64,000 nt of DNA from Bacillus fungorum (GCF_002746455.1 NZ_NWUW01000005.1:62001-126000), one strand, 5' to 3'. Shown: positions 43,224 through 52,488, counted from the first letter of the stretch. The notes: generated by a model not told the origin, from the sequence alone. Program-made: numbers and translations.

Positions 43224-43333
43224 GTTTATCACCCCCTTTCACTATATAAATAGGGCGTGAATGTCATGTTTTGGCGTGAAATTTTTTCTTTTTTTTGGTA
43301 CTCTTAAAAGACTAAGAGAGGGGTTTCGGAAGA

Positions 43334-43819
43334 ATGAATCGTAAATGGTTATTTTGGATTCCTGTTTTACTATGGATGGGGTTGATTTTCTATTCTTCGG
43401 CACAACCATATAAAAAGCAGGATATGCGTTCGGATATTGAACAATATGTAAATGTTGAGTTTGTGAAAGAGCATTTTTCATGGGTATCTATCGATTATGG
43501 CGGTGGTACACCTGTTAGCATTGCAAATAAAGGTGTAGCCGGATTTATTGAGTTTTTCCTTCGTAAAGGTGCTCATTTTATGGTGTTCTTTATGCTTGGT
43601 TCATTGACGTATTATGCATTTCATCGATCGGGTTATTCGAGAAAAAGATGTTTCATATACGCTCTCCTTTTCGTTGCGGGATACGCAACATTTGATGAAA
43701 TTCATCAATGGTTTACGGGAGATCGTACACCGATGTGGCAAGATTCATTGCTGGATACGTGCGGCGGATTAACAGGGATTATAATAAGTAATTGGTTTTG
43801 GAATAGAAAAAAGAGCTAA
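43334..43819 (+). CDS. VanZ family membrane protein
   Basis: 161 residues. N-terminal helix WLFWIPVLLWMGLIFYSSAQPY (the FxSSQ-like VanZ motif), KGAHFMVFFMLGSLTYYAF, and YATFDEIHQWFTGDRTPMWQDSLLDTCGGLTGI, the family's conserved DE-x2-Q-x-F...R...D-x2-D-x3-G signature. Four helices. Family members affect teicoplanin susceptibility in some hosts; biochemical role unknown. Confidence 0.9.
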   Translation: MNRKWLFWIPVLLWMGLIFYSSAQPYKKQDMRSDIEQYVNVEFVKEHFSWVSIDYGGGTPVSIANKGVAGFIEFFLRKGAHFMVFFMLGSLTYYAFHRSGYSRKRCFIYALLFVAGYATFDEIHQWFTGDRTPMWQDSLLDTCGGLTGIIISNWFWNRKKS

Positions 43820-43842
43820 CCTTTTGGGGTTAGCTCTTTTTG
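43808..43842. terminator. Intrinsic terminator after the VanZ gene
   Basis: AAAAAGAGCTAACC with GGTTAGCTCTTTTT; a bcr1 copy starts 2 nt later. Confidence 0.85.
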
Positions 43843-43999
43843 TTTATCCCGCATTAACGGGCAGTAAGACCCCTACCTCAAAATTCAGCGAAAGCACAGA
43901 AGTTAGGTGGGGGACAACTGCCCGTAAAAGCCCGATTGGTGAGGGCTAATAATCAGTGGGGGATGAACGAAACCCCCACTGATTAAAGTTTCACTTTAT
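43843..43999 (+). repeat. bcr1 repeat, full length (copy 4)
   Basis: Best copy in the window: TTTAT target repeats at 43843-43847 and 43995-43999, with CCCGCATTAACGGGCAGTAAG at one end and ACTGATTAAAGTTTCAC at the other. Paired arms: ACGGGCAGT/ACTGCCCGT, CCTACCT/AGGTGGG, AGCCC/GGGCT and TCAGTGGGGG/CCCCCACTGA. The stop codon of ywqA (43996-43998 on the minus strand) lies in the right TTTAT. Confidence 0.95.
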
Positions 44000-46752
44000 A
44001 CACCAAGCAATTCTTTTAGTTCATCTGTAGATAGTTCGGTCATCCAACTATCGCTTGTAATGACGGCGTTGTTTAGTGATTGTTTTCTTTCTAACATTTC
44101 ATCAATTTTCTCTTCGAGTGTCCCCGTTGTAATAAGTTTATGAACGTGAACGAAGCGTTTTTGACCAATACGATATGCGCGGTCTGTTGCTTGGTTTTCT
44201 ACAGCTGGATTCCACCAACGGTCATAGTGAATGACATGGTTGGCAGCAGTTAAGTTTAAGCCTGTTCCACCTGCTTTTAACGATAAGATGAAAATGTCAT
44301 ATGTTCCGTTTTGGAACTGCTCGATCATTTTGTCACGTTCTTTCTTCGGTACACTACCGTTTAAGAAGAGAACGCGCTGACCGAAATGTTCTTCTAGCAC
44401 ATTTTTTAGCATGTTTCCCATACCAATGTATTGTGTGAAGATTAAGCAACTTTCATTTTGATCTTTTATATTTTCGATTAGTTCCATTAGCGTGCTCGTT
44501 TTCATGGAACGTTCGATGATGTCTTTTGGTTCTGTTTCTTTTAAGTAAAGAGCAGGGTGATTACAAATTTGTTTAAGTTTGTTCAGCATTAGTAATATAA
44601 ATCCACGTCTTTCAATCCCGCTTAATCCTTCTACATTTTGCAGTGTATCTTGAACAAGTTGTTCATATAAGGAAGCTTGTTCACCAGTCAGTGGACAGTA
44701 AGCTTTCTGTTCTTGTTTATCTGGTAAGTTTAATGCGACTGTTTGATCTTTTTTCGTTCGGCGCAGTAAAAATGGTGAGATAAAACGTTGAACTTGTTGG
44801 ATTTTTCCTTCGTCACGGTCCTTTTCAATTGGTGAGACGAAGCGGCGCTGGAATTGTCCTAAGCTGCCAAGGTATCCATGATTAATGAAGTCGAAAATAG
44901 ACCAAAGCTCGGCAAGTCGGTTTTCCATCGGTGTACCGGTTAAAGCGATTTTGTGATTGGCTTGCAAGTTTCGGACTGCTTTTGACTGTTTCGTATGTGG
45001 GTTTTTAATATTTTGTGCTTCATCCAAAATAACAGCATCCCAGCATAACGTACTAAGTTCTTCTTCATCAAGCTGAGCTAATGCATAAGATGTTAATACA
45101 ACATCTGCTGATTGAAGGAAGTCTTTAAATGATTCGCCTTTCGCTCGGTTACTTCCATAATGTAACTGAACACGTAAATTTGGTGCGAAACGCTCAAATT
45201 CTTTTTGCCAATTTCCAAGAACAGATGTCGGTGCCACGATTAAAGCAGGGCCTGTTTGGAGATTGTTCTCTTTTATATGTAGTAAGTAAGTGATCGTTTG
45301 AATACTTTTTCCAAGTCCCATGTCGTCAGCTAACAATGCGCCGAATCCAAGCTTTCTTAAATATAATAACCACTCAATGCCATGTTGTTGATACGGACGG
45401 AGTGTGGCGTTTAATGAAGAAGGGACATCTACTTTTGGAATATCTCCAATGTGTAATAGTTTTTGGAATAGCTCTTCATAATATCCATCTAGTTCGATTT
45501 CAATATCGGTAAACGGACTATCTTCTTCGACAATTTCTGTTTCAGCCGTGTTTGATAAATGTTGCTGAAGGACATCTTTCATTTCGAGTCCATACTTATC
45601 GGCACGGTTCATTAGCTTTCGTACTTCTTCAATAAAGGCTGGATCCAGTCGCATCCATTGACCATTTATATTGAATAACCGTTTGTTTTGTTCAACGAGT
45701 TCGAAAAATTCGCTTTCTGATAAATCAATCCCGTTCGTTGAAATGCGCCAGTCAAAATTAACGAGCGTATTCATGCCGAAGAAAGATTGCGTTTGCGTCG
45801 CATTTTGCTTCAGCTGTACACGTAATTTTGGTTTTGTCGCTTTTAAATTTTGCCACCATGATGGTAGTAAAATCGTAATACCTGCGGCGAGTAATTCGTT
45901 ACTTGCTTCTGTTAAGAAGTTCCACGCTTCCGTTTCAAAGAGCTCACTTCGGAATGTATCCCCTTCTTTTAACCATGGCACGAGCTTACTGAAACCTTCT
46001 TGTGTTTCAAGAATACGCTCTTCATAATCGTGCCAGCGTTTTGGTAAAGAATCGATGTTTTCATATACATATATGCGATGAGCACCACGCTTTGGTGTAA
46101 CAATTGTTTCAAGCTTCCACATTTCAAACTCTTCTTGCGGCTCTTGTAGCCGTAGTCCGATTGTAAAGGGAAGGTCATCTTCAATGTAACCAATTTTTCG
46201 AAGCCAATCTTCCTCATGTAGTGCTGCATCCAATTGTCTTTTCGTAAATTCGTAATGTTCATAAAGTCTCTTTGCATCTTCCCATCCGTCGTTCGAGCGG
46301 TTATCTTGTAATATGCTTTCATTTACCGCGGACGAGAAAAGAGATGCTAATGTATCATCTTCAATCGGTGTATGTTGTACTTTCCAAGATGGTTGTTTGG
46401 GCCAACGCTCCATATCAGGTACAAAGCTACCGCTTGTGAAGGCATCCCATAATTCGTTCGCATCTTCCGTAAGTGCTGTAATAGGGCCGTTCATTTGAAT
46501 GTGTGCAAAGGAGTTCATCGGTTTATTAGCGATGTATTCAAATGCTTGTGCGTTTGTTAGCATAACACCTTGTTTTCCTTCAAAGGTTGCTTCTTTAAGA
46601 AACGTGCCGTAGAAGGAAGTGGAGTGCCATGTAAATGCATTTCGTTTCCAGCTTGCTACGGATAATGGAGTACCGCTGTCATCTTCTCCCCAAAGGAACC
46701 AACCGTGACTAACGTGCTGGAGCCTAATTGTTACCTCAGTTTGATTGATCAT
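43996..46752 (-). CDS. ywqA: SNF2/RapA-type helicase-like ATPase YwqA
   Basis: 918 residues. N-terminal ~420 residues of SNF2-associated domain (DUF3670-like). Then the ATPase core: LLADDMGLGKSIQTI (Walker A), VILDEAQNIKNP (DEAQ box), LTGTPMENRLAELWS, and in the C-terminal lobe LSLKAGGTGLNLTAANHVIHYDRWWNPAVENQATDRAYRIGQ. It is expected to translocate on DNA or remodel protein-DNA complexes. It overlaps ywqB by 17 nt. In B. subtilis the same pair lies directly beside the ptkA kinase cluster; here the kinases are ~33 kb away. Confidence 0.93.
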   Translation of the reverse strand: MINQTEVTIRLQHVSHGWFLWGEDDSGTPLSVASWKRNAFTWHSTSFYGTFLKEATFEGKQGVMLTNAQAFEYIANKPMNSFAHIQMNGPITALTEDANELWDAFTSGSFVPDMERWPKQPSWKVQHTPIEDDTLASLFSSAVNESILQDNRSNDGWEDAKRLYEHYEFTKRQLDAALHEEDWLRKIGYIEDDLPFTIGLRLQEPQEEFEMWKLETIVTPKRGAHRIYVYENIDSLPKRWHDYEERILETQEGFSKLVPWLKEGDTFRSELFETEAWNFLTEASNELLAAGITILLPSWWQNLKATKPKLRVQLKQNATQTQSFFGMNTLVNFDWRISTNGIDLSESEFFELVEQNKRLFNINGQWMRLDPAFIEEVRKLMNRADKYGLEMKDVLQQHLSNTAETEIVEEDSPFTDIEIELDGYYEELFQKLLHIGDIPKVDVPSSLNATLRPYQQHGIEWLLYLRKLGFGALLADDMGLGKSIQTITYLLHIKENNLQTGPALIVAPTSVLGNWQKEFERFAPNLRVQLHYGSNRAKGESFKDFLQSADVVLTSYALAQLDEEELSTLCWDAVILDEAQNIKNPHTKQSKAVRNLQANHKIALTGTPMENRLAELWSIFDFINHGYLGSLGQFQRRFVSPIEKDRDEGKIQQVQRFISPFLLRRTKKDQTVALNLPDKQEQKAYCPLTGEQASLYEQLVQDTLQNVEGLSGIERRGFILLMLNKLKQICNHPALYLKETEPKDIIERSMKTSTLMELIENIKDQNESCLIFTQYIGMGNMLKNVLEEHFGQRVLFLNGSVPKKERDKMIEQFQNGTYDIFILSLKAGGTGLNLTAANHVIHYDRWWNPAVENQATDRAYRIGQKRFVHVHKLITTGTLEEKIDEMLERKQSLNNAVITSDSWMTELSTDELKELLGV

Positions 46753-48355
46753 CGATTAATTTTCCTTTCCGTAATTCCTCTTGTAGTGCACGCAGACGTG
46801 AATGTAAGTTTGCGATGTGAATAATGAAAGCATCCCATTCATCGGTACGCTTTAATCGTTTATATAATGTACGTAATTTTTTTAAGTAACGAACTGCACG
46901 TCTATATGATTTGCGATTTCGCTCTTCAATGGCCTCGGTAGCAGCAAGGTGATAAAGAGGAAGTGCTGCTTCTGGTGCTTCCTTTTCGATATCTTTCAGC
47001 GGCTCTTTCAAAAGTTCAATTGCTTCAAATCCATGTAAGAGATGAAGTTCTGCCCATGTGCGATATTGCTTTTTCGCGAGTACGTATTGCTCATAGTTTG
47101 CGAAACTATATGGTAATAGCTCTTGCAAAATCATTTCGAATCCGGCTTGTTCATTTGTATGGGTTGCATACGTTTCATACATGATGACAAATAAGCGAAC
47201 GATATCTTTTATGAAAATCGTATTTTCGTGCTCATGTATCGTTTTCTTCACTTGTTTATACGTAAAGGAAAGCCAATTTTTCGCACGATCCCACTTCATT
47301 GCATTTAATAGCTCTTCTAACCAATAGAAGTATAGACTCACAACAGAAGCAGGCTGTTTCTGTAGTAAGTCCATCGCTAATAGGTCTTCGTCATTTAAAA
47401 AGAGTAGATGAGAAGATGCTAATGCTTTGGAAAGTGGATTGATTTTCGTATCGATTCGTTTTTCTTCTTCTTGCAGTTGCTCTTTATTGTGTAAGAGTTC
47501 ACTCCATATGTGACGATAAATAAAATATCTCTCTTGCGTATAAGCGTCAGTGGAGAAGAATACTTCATGAACGAGACGAGCTGTTTCTTGCAAAATTGAT
47601 TCAGACTCTGAAGGAATCGCTTCTGATTGTAAGTCCCGAACGATGGATTCCACTTTATCTACAAATAGGCGAACGACGTTAACAGGCTGATGATAAGAAT
47701 ATGTTTTATTTGCTTCAAAGTCCTGAATTTCTTCTAATAATTTTTGAAAGCAATAAAGCGCTGCATGTAGCCTGAACAGTTCATGTATCGCAACGATACG
47801 CGGAGCTTTCCGCTCGAGTTTCGTATAGAAGTCCGTAAAAATACTCATAAGAAAATACATTTGTTTATAAGTAAGCCGAGCTTGTTCTTTCTTAAATGAT
47901 TCATATTCGTTATCAAAATAGGATTGCCAACTTTTATAATCCGTTTCTTCAAAAGCTGATGATTGCAATACTTGTCTTGCAGTTCGAATAGGAGGAAGGG
48001 AAGGTTTCGTATTATTTTTGAATAAAGTTAATACATCTCCTACTTGCCCGAAACTAGACGCTGCAGATAGTAACACAGCGAGCATATGCTCACATTGCGT
48101 TGGTGCGAAGCAATCGCAATAGCTTTCAGCGACGTTACGAATCGGTATATGGACGCTATATACACTGCCTTCAGCATCTACAGTTCCTGATAGCGTATAA
48201 CCATCAAAGTCAACGTTGTAGACAACACCACTACGATATAGGTGCCGAGCTGTAGCGACATGTTCCTGATCAGCTGTTTGCTGTGGATCTAGTCCTTGAA
48301 CGAACTCATTCGCAATCATCATAATTTCATCTTTCGTAATTGAGTGTTGCAGCAT
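46736..48355 (-). CDS. ywqB: SWIM zinc-finger protein YwqB
   Basis: 539 residues. SWIM finger near residues 65-100 (VAESYCDCFAPTQCEHMLAVLLS, the CxCx-n-CxH pattern), then ~430 residues of alpha-helical sequence without a motif I recognise. SWIM proteins commonly pair with SNF2 ATPases in bacteria, and the 17-nt overlap with ywqA supports a complex. GTACGGAGG before ATG. It heads the two-gene operon. Confidence 0.9.
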   Translation of the reverse strand: MLQHSITKDEIMMIANEFVQGLDPQQTADQEHVATARHLYRSGVVYNVDFDGYTLSGTVDAEGSVYSVHIPIRNVAESYCDCFAPTQCEHMLAVLLSAASSFGQVGDVLTLFKNNTKPSLPPIRTARQVLQSSAFEETDYKSWQSYFDNEYESFKKEQARLTYKQMYFLMSIFTDFYTKLERKAPRIVAIHELFRLHAALYCFQKLLEEIQDFEANKTYSYHQPVNVVRLFVDKVESIVRDLQSEAIPSESESILQETARLVHEVFFSTDAYTQERYFIYRHIWSELLHNKEQLQEEEKRIDTKINPLSKALASSHLLFLNDEDLLAMDLLQKQPASVVSLYFYWLEELLNAMKWDRAKNWLSFTYKQVKKTIHEHENTIFIKDIVRLFVIMYETYATHTNEQAGFEMILQELLPYSFANYEQYVLAKKQYRTWAELHLLHGFEAIELLKEPLKDIEKEAPEAALPLYHLAATEAIEERNRKSYRRAVRYLKKLRTLYKRLKRTDEWDAFIIHIANLHSRLRALQEELRKGKLIDDQSN

Positions 48356-48455
48356 AATATTCCTCCGTACACATATTTCTTTCCTTTACCATTATAAACA
48401 AAAAATGCTCAAAACAGAAAAAATGAAATTCGGATTACATAAATTGAAAATCATG

Positions 48456-48487
48456 GTAATATATAAAATGTTAATTTTATATATTAC
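48456..48487. promoter_or_regulatory. Perfect 13-bp inverted repeat before the zinc-ribbon operon
   Basis: GTAATATATAAAA (48456-48468), spacer TGTTAA, TTTTATATATTAC (48475-48487). It lies between the divergent ywqB and 48514 genes, 13 bp before the AGGAGG of the latter. There is no T tract, so it is an operator candidate rather than a terminator. Confidence 0.6.
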
Positions 48488-48513
48488 TATATTTTTATAG
48501 GAGGAAAAAGCAT

Positions 48514-49005
48514 TTGTCAGATTTACAGACGAAATTAGGTAGTGGAATGAATAAGTTACAAGAAGGAATTGAGCAAGGGAAGATGAAGTTACAAGTTGCG
48601 CAAGAAATCGCTCAATTGAAAAAGGGAATGCAAGTGCAAATGCAGAAAAAGGCAGAAGTTCTATTAGAGGTTGGACAACAAGTGTATGTTCAATTAAGAG
48701 GGCACGGAGTAAATGAATCCAGTTTAAAAGAAATGATTGCTCCAGTCCAAGAATTTGATGTGGCTATTTATCAAGCGAGAAAACGCATTGTTGAATTGCA
48801 AAAACAACAAGGTGAGAAAGCTACATGTGAATGTGGTGGACCTTTATCGATGAATGATAAGTTTTGTGGCTCATGCGGAAATCCTAACCCGATGTTAGCG
48901 GTAGAAAATGACGGTGAAACGGCAAATTGTATTTCATGTGATGAGCATATCGATAAAAACTCTACTTACTGTCCGGTTTGTGGAATTAAGCAAAGTGGGG
49001 AGTGA
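48514..49005 (+). CDS. Zinc-ribbon protein with N-terminal coiled coil
   Basis: 163 residues. TTG start (AGGAGG 12 nt upstream). Residues 1-105 are helical and Gln/Lys-rich, likely coiled coil. Then two zinc-ribbon pairs follow: CECGGPLSMNDKFCGSCG (about 108-125) and CISCDEHIDKNSTYCPVCG (about 141-159). No membrane segment. First gene of a three-gene set whose products all carry zinc ribbons; it overlaps or abuts the next gene. Function unknown. Confidence 0.82.
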   Translation: MSDLQTKLGSGMNKLQEGIEQGKMKLQVAQEIAQLKKGMQVQMQKKAEVLLEVGQQVYVQLRGHGVNESSLKEMIAPVQEFDVAIYQARKRIVELQKQQGEKATCECGGPLSMNDKFCGSCGNPNPMLAVENDGETANCISCDEHIDKNSTYCPVCGIKQSGE

Positions 49006-49010
49006 ATAAG

Positions 49011-50561
49011 ATGTATTGTCGCACGTGCGGAAAGCAACATGGTGAAGAAGTAAATTATTGCCCAAATGAAGGTAGTATGGAGATTACGGGAGCTACGGAT
49101 GCAGTAACGTTAGAACAAGATACTGCGAAATATTGCAAAGGCTGTGGTAATGAAAATGCTCAGCAAAATTTATATTGTCAAAATTGTGGGCATTCGTTAT
49201 TTGTTGTAAAGAAAAAAGAACAAGCTGTAAAATTTCCTACAATAGATGGTGCTCCTAAAGTTGAATTTAAAGCAAATAAAGCCGTGTTAAAAACAGGTTT
49301 TATTGGTGGAGCTGTTGCAAGTATTCTCATGTTAATTGCAGGATGGATTGGTAGTGTATTATTTGCGTCTATATTAAGTGAGATGCTTAGTAAATTTGCG
49401 AAAGAGTTAGAAATGCTGCCGAGTTTTTATGCAAGCGCAACTGCTACGTTGTTAAATTACCATTTACTTGGTTTTACAGCAGGTGATGATAGTGGATTGA
49501 TATTATCTTTATCTTGGCATACTCCATTTACATTATTATTAATCATTCCATTTATTATTTTCGCTGGAACAGGAATATGGTTAGGAAAACAGCATGTTGC
49601 AAAAACGATTAAGGATCAAATTTTTGTAGCGACAACAGTTGGTATTATTTACGGGGTCTTCTTATTCATTATAAGCTTTATAGCATCACAATCTGTTACA
49701 ATTCCATTCTCGGATGCAGGGAAGATTACAGTTGGATATTCAGCGATTAAGAGCTTCTTGAGTGGATTTGTATGCGGAACGTTATTTACTTTAGTAGGAT
49801 TTATTGCTCATACAAGTAAAAACAATATGGCAGTAGCCCTTCAAGAGTTAATACCATATGGAGCGTCTATTTATTATGGAATTTCATCGATGATAAAAGG
49901 TTTTTTAGTGACAGCGGTAGTAATGTGCATCTTAGCTGTATCGTTAGTAAGTAACGTAGACAGTGCTGCACCGTTAAAAGAAATGAAAGAATCTAAAGCA
50001 CAAGGTGTATTATTAGCGCTAGAATTAACACCTCAATTATGGAGTATGACTCATTTTTCTCCGGTAGAAGTAGCAAGTCCAGCATTGGATCATGAATTTA
50101 AAAAATTTAGTAAGAAAGCATCTGATAACAAATTAACATTTTCATTGGTGTCAGGTATTTCCGTAAATGGTATCGGAATAAAGGATATTATAATTGCACA
50201 AGGCGGAAACCAAGAGGATCTTGCTGAAGTAGAAGAAGTAAATGGTGCATTCCATTACGGTTTATTACTACTTATTATTCCAGCACTCTTTATGTTCATG
50301 GCTGGGAGGAAATTAGCGAAATTACCAACTGCGAACATGTATATCACACTAGCTGTTTGTAGCGGTTCTTATACAATTATGATGGTTGTAATGAACATCA
50401 TTTCTAAGTTCCAAATTGATGTATCTGGAAATGTAATGAATTTATTTGGAGCGGGCGGTACTGTACTATCTATGCAAAATTCATTTGTATATTTAACTAT
50501 GTTTAGTTTTATCGTGACATATGTGGCGGCATTTGCTGGAATGAAATTAGCTAAAAAATAG
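49011..50561 (+). CDS. Zinc-ribbon polytopic membrane protein
   Basis: 516 residues. Two N-terminal zinc ribbons (YCRTCGKQHGEEVNYCPNEG with an incomplete second knuckle, and YCKGCGNENAQQNLYCQNCG), then about 10 transmembrane segments with an extracellular stretch between about 325 and 405. ATG 49011 has GGGGAG at 8-nt spacing; a GTG overlapping the previous stop is the alternative. No transporter signature recognised. Same operon as the flanking zinc-ribbon genes. Confidence 0.8.
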   Translation: MYCRTCGKQHGEEVNYCPNEGSMEITGATDAVTLEQDTAKYCKGCGNENAQQNLYCQNCGHSLFVVKKKEQAVKFPTIDGAPKVEFKANKAVLKTGFIGGAVASILMLIAGWIGSVLFASILSEMLSKFAKELEMLPSFYASATATLLNYHLLGFTAGDDSGLILSLSWHTPFTLLLIIPFIIFAGTGIWLGKQHVAKTIKDQIFVATTVGIIYGVFLFIISFIASQSVTIPFSDAGKITVGYSAIKSFLSGFVCGTLFTLVGFIAHTSKNNMAVALQELIPYGASIYYGISSMIKGFLVTAVVMCILAVSLVSNVDSAAPLKEMKESKAQGVLLALELTPQLWSMTHFSPVEVASPALDHEFKKFSKKASDNKLTFSLVSGISVNGIGIKDIIIAQGGNQEDLAEVEEVNGAFHYGLLLLIIPALFMFMAGRKLAKLPTANMYITLAVCSGSYTIMMVVMNIISKFQIDVSGNVMNLFGAGGTVLSMQNSFVYLTMFSFIVTYVAAFAGMKLAKK

Positions 50562-50570
50562 GGGGAGAAC

Positions 50571-51953
50571 ATGTTGAAGTTTTGTGGAACATGTAAAAAG
50601 AACGTTGCAGACCATTTGAACTTTTGTCCTGAATGCGGAAGCAAAGTTGAAGTAATTGTTGATAACACTGCTGCTTCATACACAGAAGTACAAAATGAGA
50701 TAAAACCAGTGAAAAGTAAGAAAAATTTATTTTTAATCATCGGTTGCCTCATCATTGCTGCTGTATTATTTGGAGCATATAAATTTGGAGCAAATAAGTT
50801 TTCAAAAGAAAAGCAAGTGAATGTAATGATTGAAGCATTCCAAAAGAAAGAAATCAACGCAATTGATGAGTTTGTGAAAGCAGATGATCCAAGCTTAAAG
50901 GTTAAGACAGAAGATATTAAAGCGTACATACGTTATTTAAAGGAGAATCCTTCGTATAATAAAGAATTATTATCTTATTTACAGAAAGAGACTATAAATC
51001 AAAATTTAGTAAAAGATAAAGCATCCTTTAAAGATGGACAAATTGTCGAAGACGGAAAAGAGTGGTTCTTATATCCGAAGTATAAGTTCAGCATGAAATC
51101 TTATTACATGAGCGTTAATACAACTGCAAAAAAAGCTGAAATATATGTGAATGACAAAAAAGAAACCGAGCTTTCTAGTGATAAAACTTCCAAAGAATTA
51201 GGACCATACTTCCCAGGTACGTATGTTGTAAAGGCGACTGCGAAGACCGAACTGACTGAATTAGAAACAGTGAAAGAAGTAGATTTAGCAGATGAACAGA
51301 GTGCGAAAGTAGAAGTTGATTTATCACTTGAAGGAAAGTATGTAAAGATTTCTTCTGATGAAAATGATGCAACTGTGTTTGTGAACGGTAAAAAACGTGG
51401 GAAATTAACTTATGGAAGTTATAATCTTGGTCCTGTATCGACAGATGAAACAGTAGAAGTATATTTAGAGAAAACTACTGATTTTGGTGTAATGAAATCT
51501 GAAAGTATTAAAATTGGAGACCAAAGCACGTATTACTTAAAATTCCCGAAAGAAACATCAAGTTCGGCTGTTGGTGACTTTGTACGAAATCATATTTATG
51601 ATAATGTACGTGCGATTTCATTAAATGATTTTAGTCTAATTGAAAATAACTATGATAAGAGCGGGAAATCGTACAAGGAAGACCGTGATTATATACAGTA
51701 TTTACACAAAAAAGGAATTACAGAAGACTTATTAACGATGGAAGTTCGTAATGTAGAGCGTCAAAGTGAGACGAAATATAAAGTAACGACATATGAAGAG
51801 TACCATATTCGTTACGTTGATGGATCTGTGAAGTTCAAAAGTTTTAATAACGAACATATTGTAACTGTGAATGGAAACGGAAAAATATTGTACCATTCTC
51901 TTGGAGCGAATAATACGCTTAAGTCAGAGGAAGTATCTGGTCCGACTCGCTAA
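50571..51953 (+). CDS. TcaA/YvbJ-like zinc-ribbon membrane protein
   Basis: 460 residues. N-terminal zinc ribbon FCGTCKKNVADHLNFCPECG, one transmembrane helix (about 54-74), then extracellular domains like those of staphylococcal TcaA and B. subtilis YvbJ: a helical part, two PEGA-like beta domains (ISSDENDATVFVNGKKRGKLTYGSYNLGPV), and a C-terminal NTF2-like domain (VGDFVRNHIYDNVRAISLNDFSLIENN). TcaA influences glycopeptide sensitivity and envelope-stress signalling in Staphylococcus. A terminator follows. Confidence 0.83.
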   Translation: MLKFCGTCKKNVADHLNFCPECGSKVEVIVDNTAASYTEVQNEIKPVKSKKNLFLIIGCLIIAAVLFGAYKFGANKFSKEKQVNVMIEAFQKKEINAIDEFVKADDPSLKVKTEDIKAYIRYLKENPSYNKELLSYLQKETINQNLVKDKASFKDGQIVEDGKEWFLYPKYKFSMKSYYMSVNTTAKKAEIYVNDKKETELSSDKTSKELGPYFPGTYVVKATAKTELTELETVKEVDLADEQSAKVEVDLSLEGKYVKISSDENDATVFVNGKKRGKLTYGSYNLGPVSTDETVEVYLEKTTDFGVMKSESIKIGDQSTYYLKFPKETSSSAVGDFVRNHIYDNVRAISLNDFSLIENNYDKSGKSYKEDRDYIQYLHKKGITEDLLTMEVRNVERQSETKYKVTTYEEYHIRYVDGSVKFKSFNNEHIVTVNGNGKILYHSLGANNTLKSEEVSGPTR

Positions 51954-51962
51954 TAAAGGAGA

Positions 51963-51998
51963 GAGGTTGTTCAATATTGTTGAACAGCCTCTTTTTTT
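51963..51998 (+). terminator. Intrinsic terminator after the zinc-ribbon operon
   Basis: GAGGTTGTTCAA with TTGAACAGCCTC, then TTTTTTT. Confidence 0.88.
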
Positions 51999-52090
51999 GT
52001 AGTTTATTTTTCTTGTAACTCTTTGCTAGTAAATCGATATTTTGTGTCGAACCGTTAATATATTTTTCTCTACTCGTGTTCACGAAGGGA

Positions 52091-52146
52091 AAATAAAAAG
52101 GATATGACTTCGCTGAAAAAATCCGGCGAGGTGATATCCCTTTTTA
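52091..52146 (-). terminator. Terminator for the minus-strand gene at 52150
   Basis: GGATAT...ATATCC with inner CGC/GCG pairing, flanked by A and T tracts on both sides, so it may work in both directions. Confidence 0.7.
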
Positions 52147-52149
52147 CCA

Positions 52150-52452
52150 TTATGAACGCGTTTCTTTTAATACAACTTGTACATATGGGTCATGTAATAT
52201 TTGTTCTATAATTGGTAACATGTTTTGTTCGAATGGAATGTCGATAGGAAATGGCTTTTGTGAGCCGGGTTTGATTCCATATTGGACAAATTTGTAATGG
52301 GTATTTTCTTCAAAATTGAGCACAATTAATTTATATCGATTGTCATCACCGGCGAGTGAAAAGTCAATGGAAGTAGCATCGTATGTTACTTCATCTTTAT
52401 ATATATACGGTTTTGGTGTACCGATCCAGTCTACTTTTGCTTGTACATTCAT
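52150..52452 (-). CDS. Hypothetical protein, 100 aa
   Basis: ATG 52452 is 8 nt after AAGGAGG; the longer frame begins upstream of that site. Soluble, with mixed charged and aromatic residues (KVDWIGTPKPYIYKDEVTYDATSIDFSLAGDDNRYKLIVLNF). No signal peptide or known motif recognised. Monocistronic with its own terminator. Confidence 0.72.
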   Translation of the reverse strand: MNVQAKVDWIGTPKPYIYKDEVTYDATSIDFSLAGDDNRYKLIVLNFEENTHYKFVQYGIKPGSQKPFPIDIPFEQNMLPIIEQILHDPYVQVVLKETRS

Positions 52453-52488
52453 GGACATAGCCTCCTTAATAGTTATTATAAAAAAATA

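Noticed and set aside
43021..43260. 79-codon plus-strand frame over the DUF1659 gene
   Set aside because: Antisense to a recognisable DUF1659 gene with a proper ribosome site; the frame is Cys/Phe-rich and has no start signal.
50369..50929. 186-codon minus-strand frame across the zinc-ribbon genes
   Set aside because: It lies antisense to two well-supported genes and mirrors their transmembrane codons; it has no initiation signals of its own.
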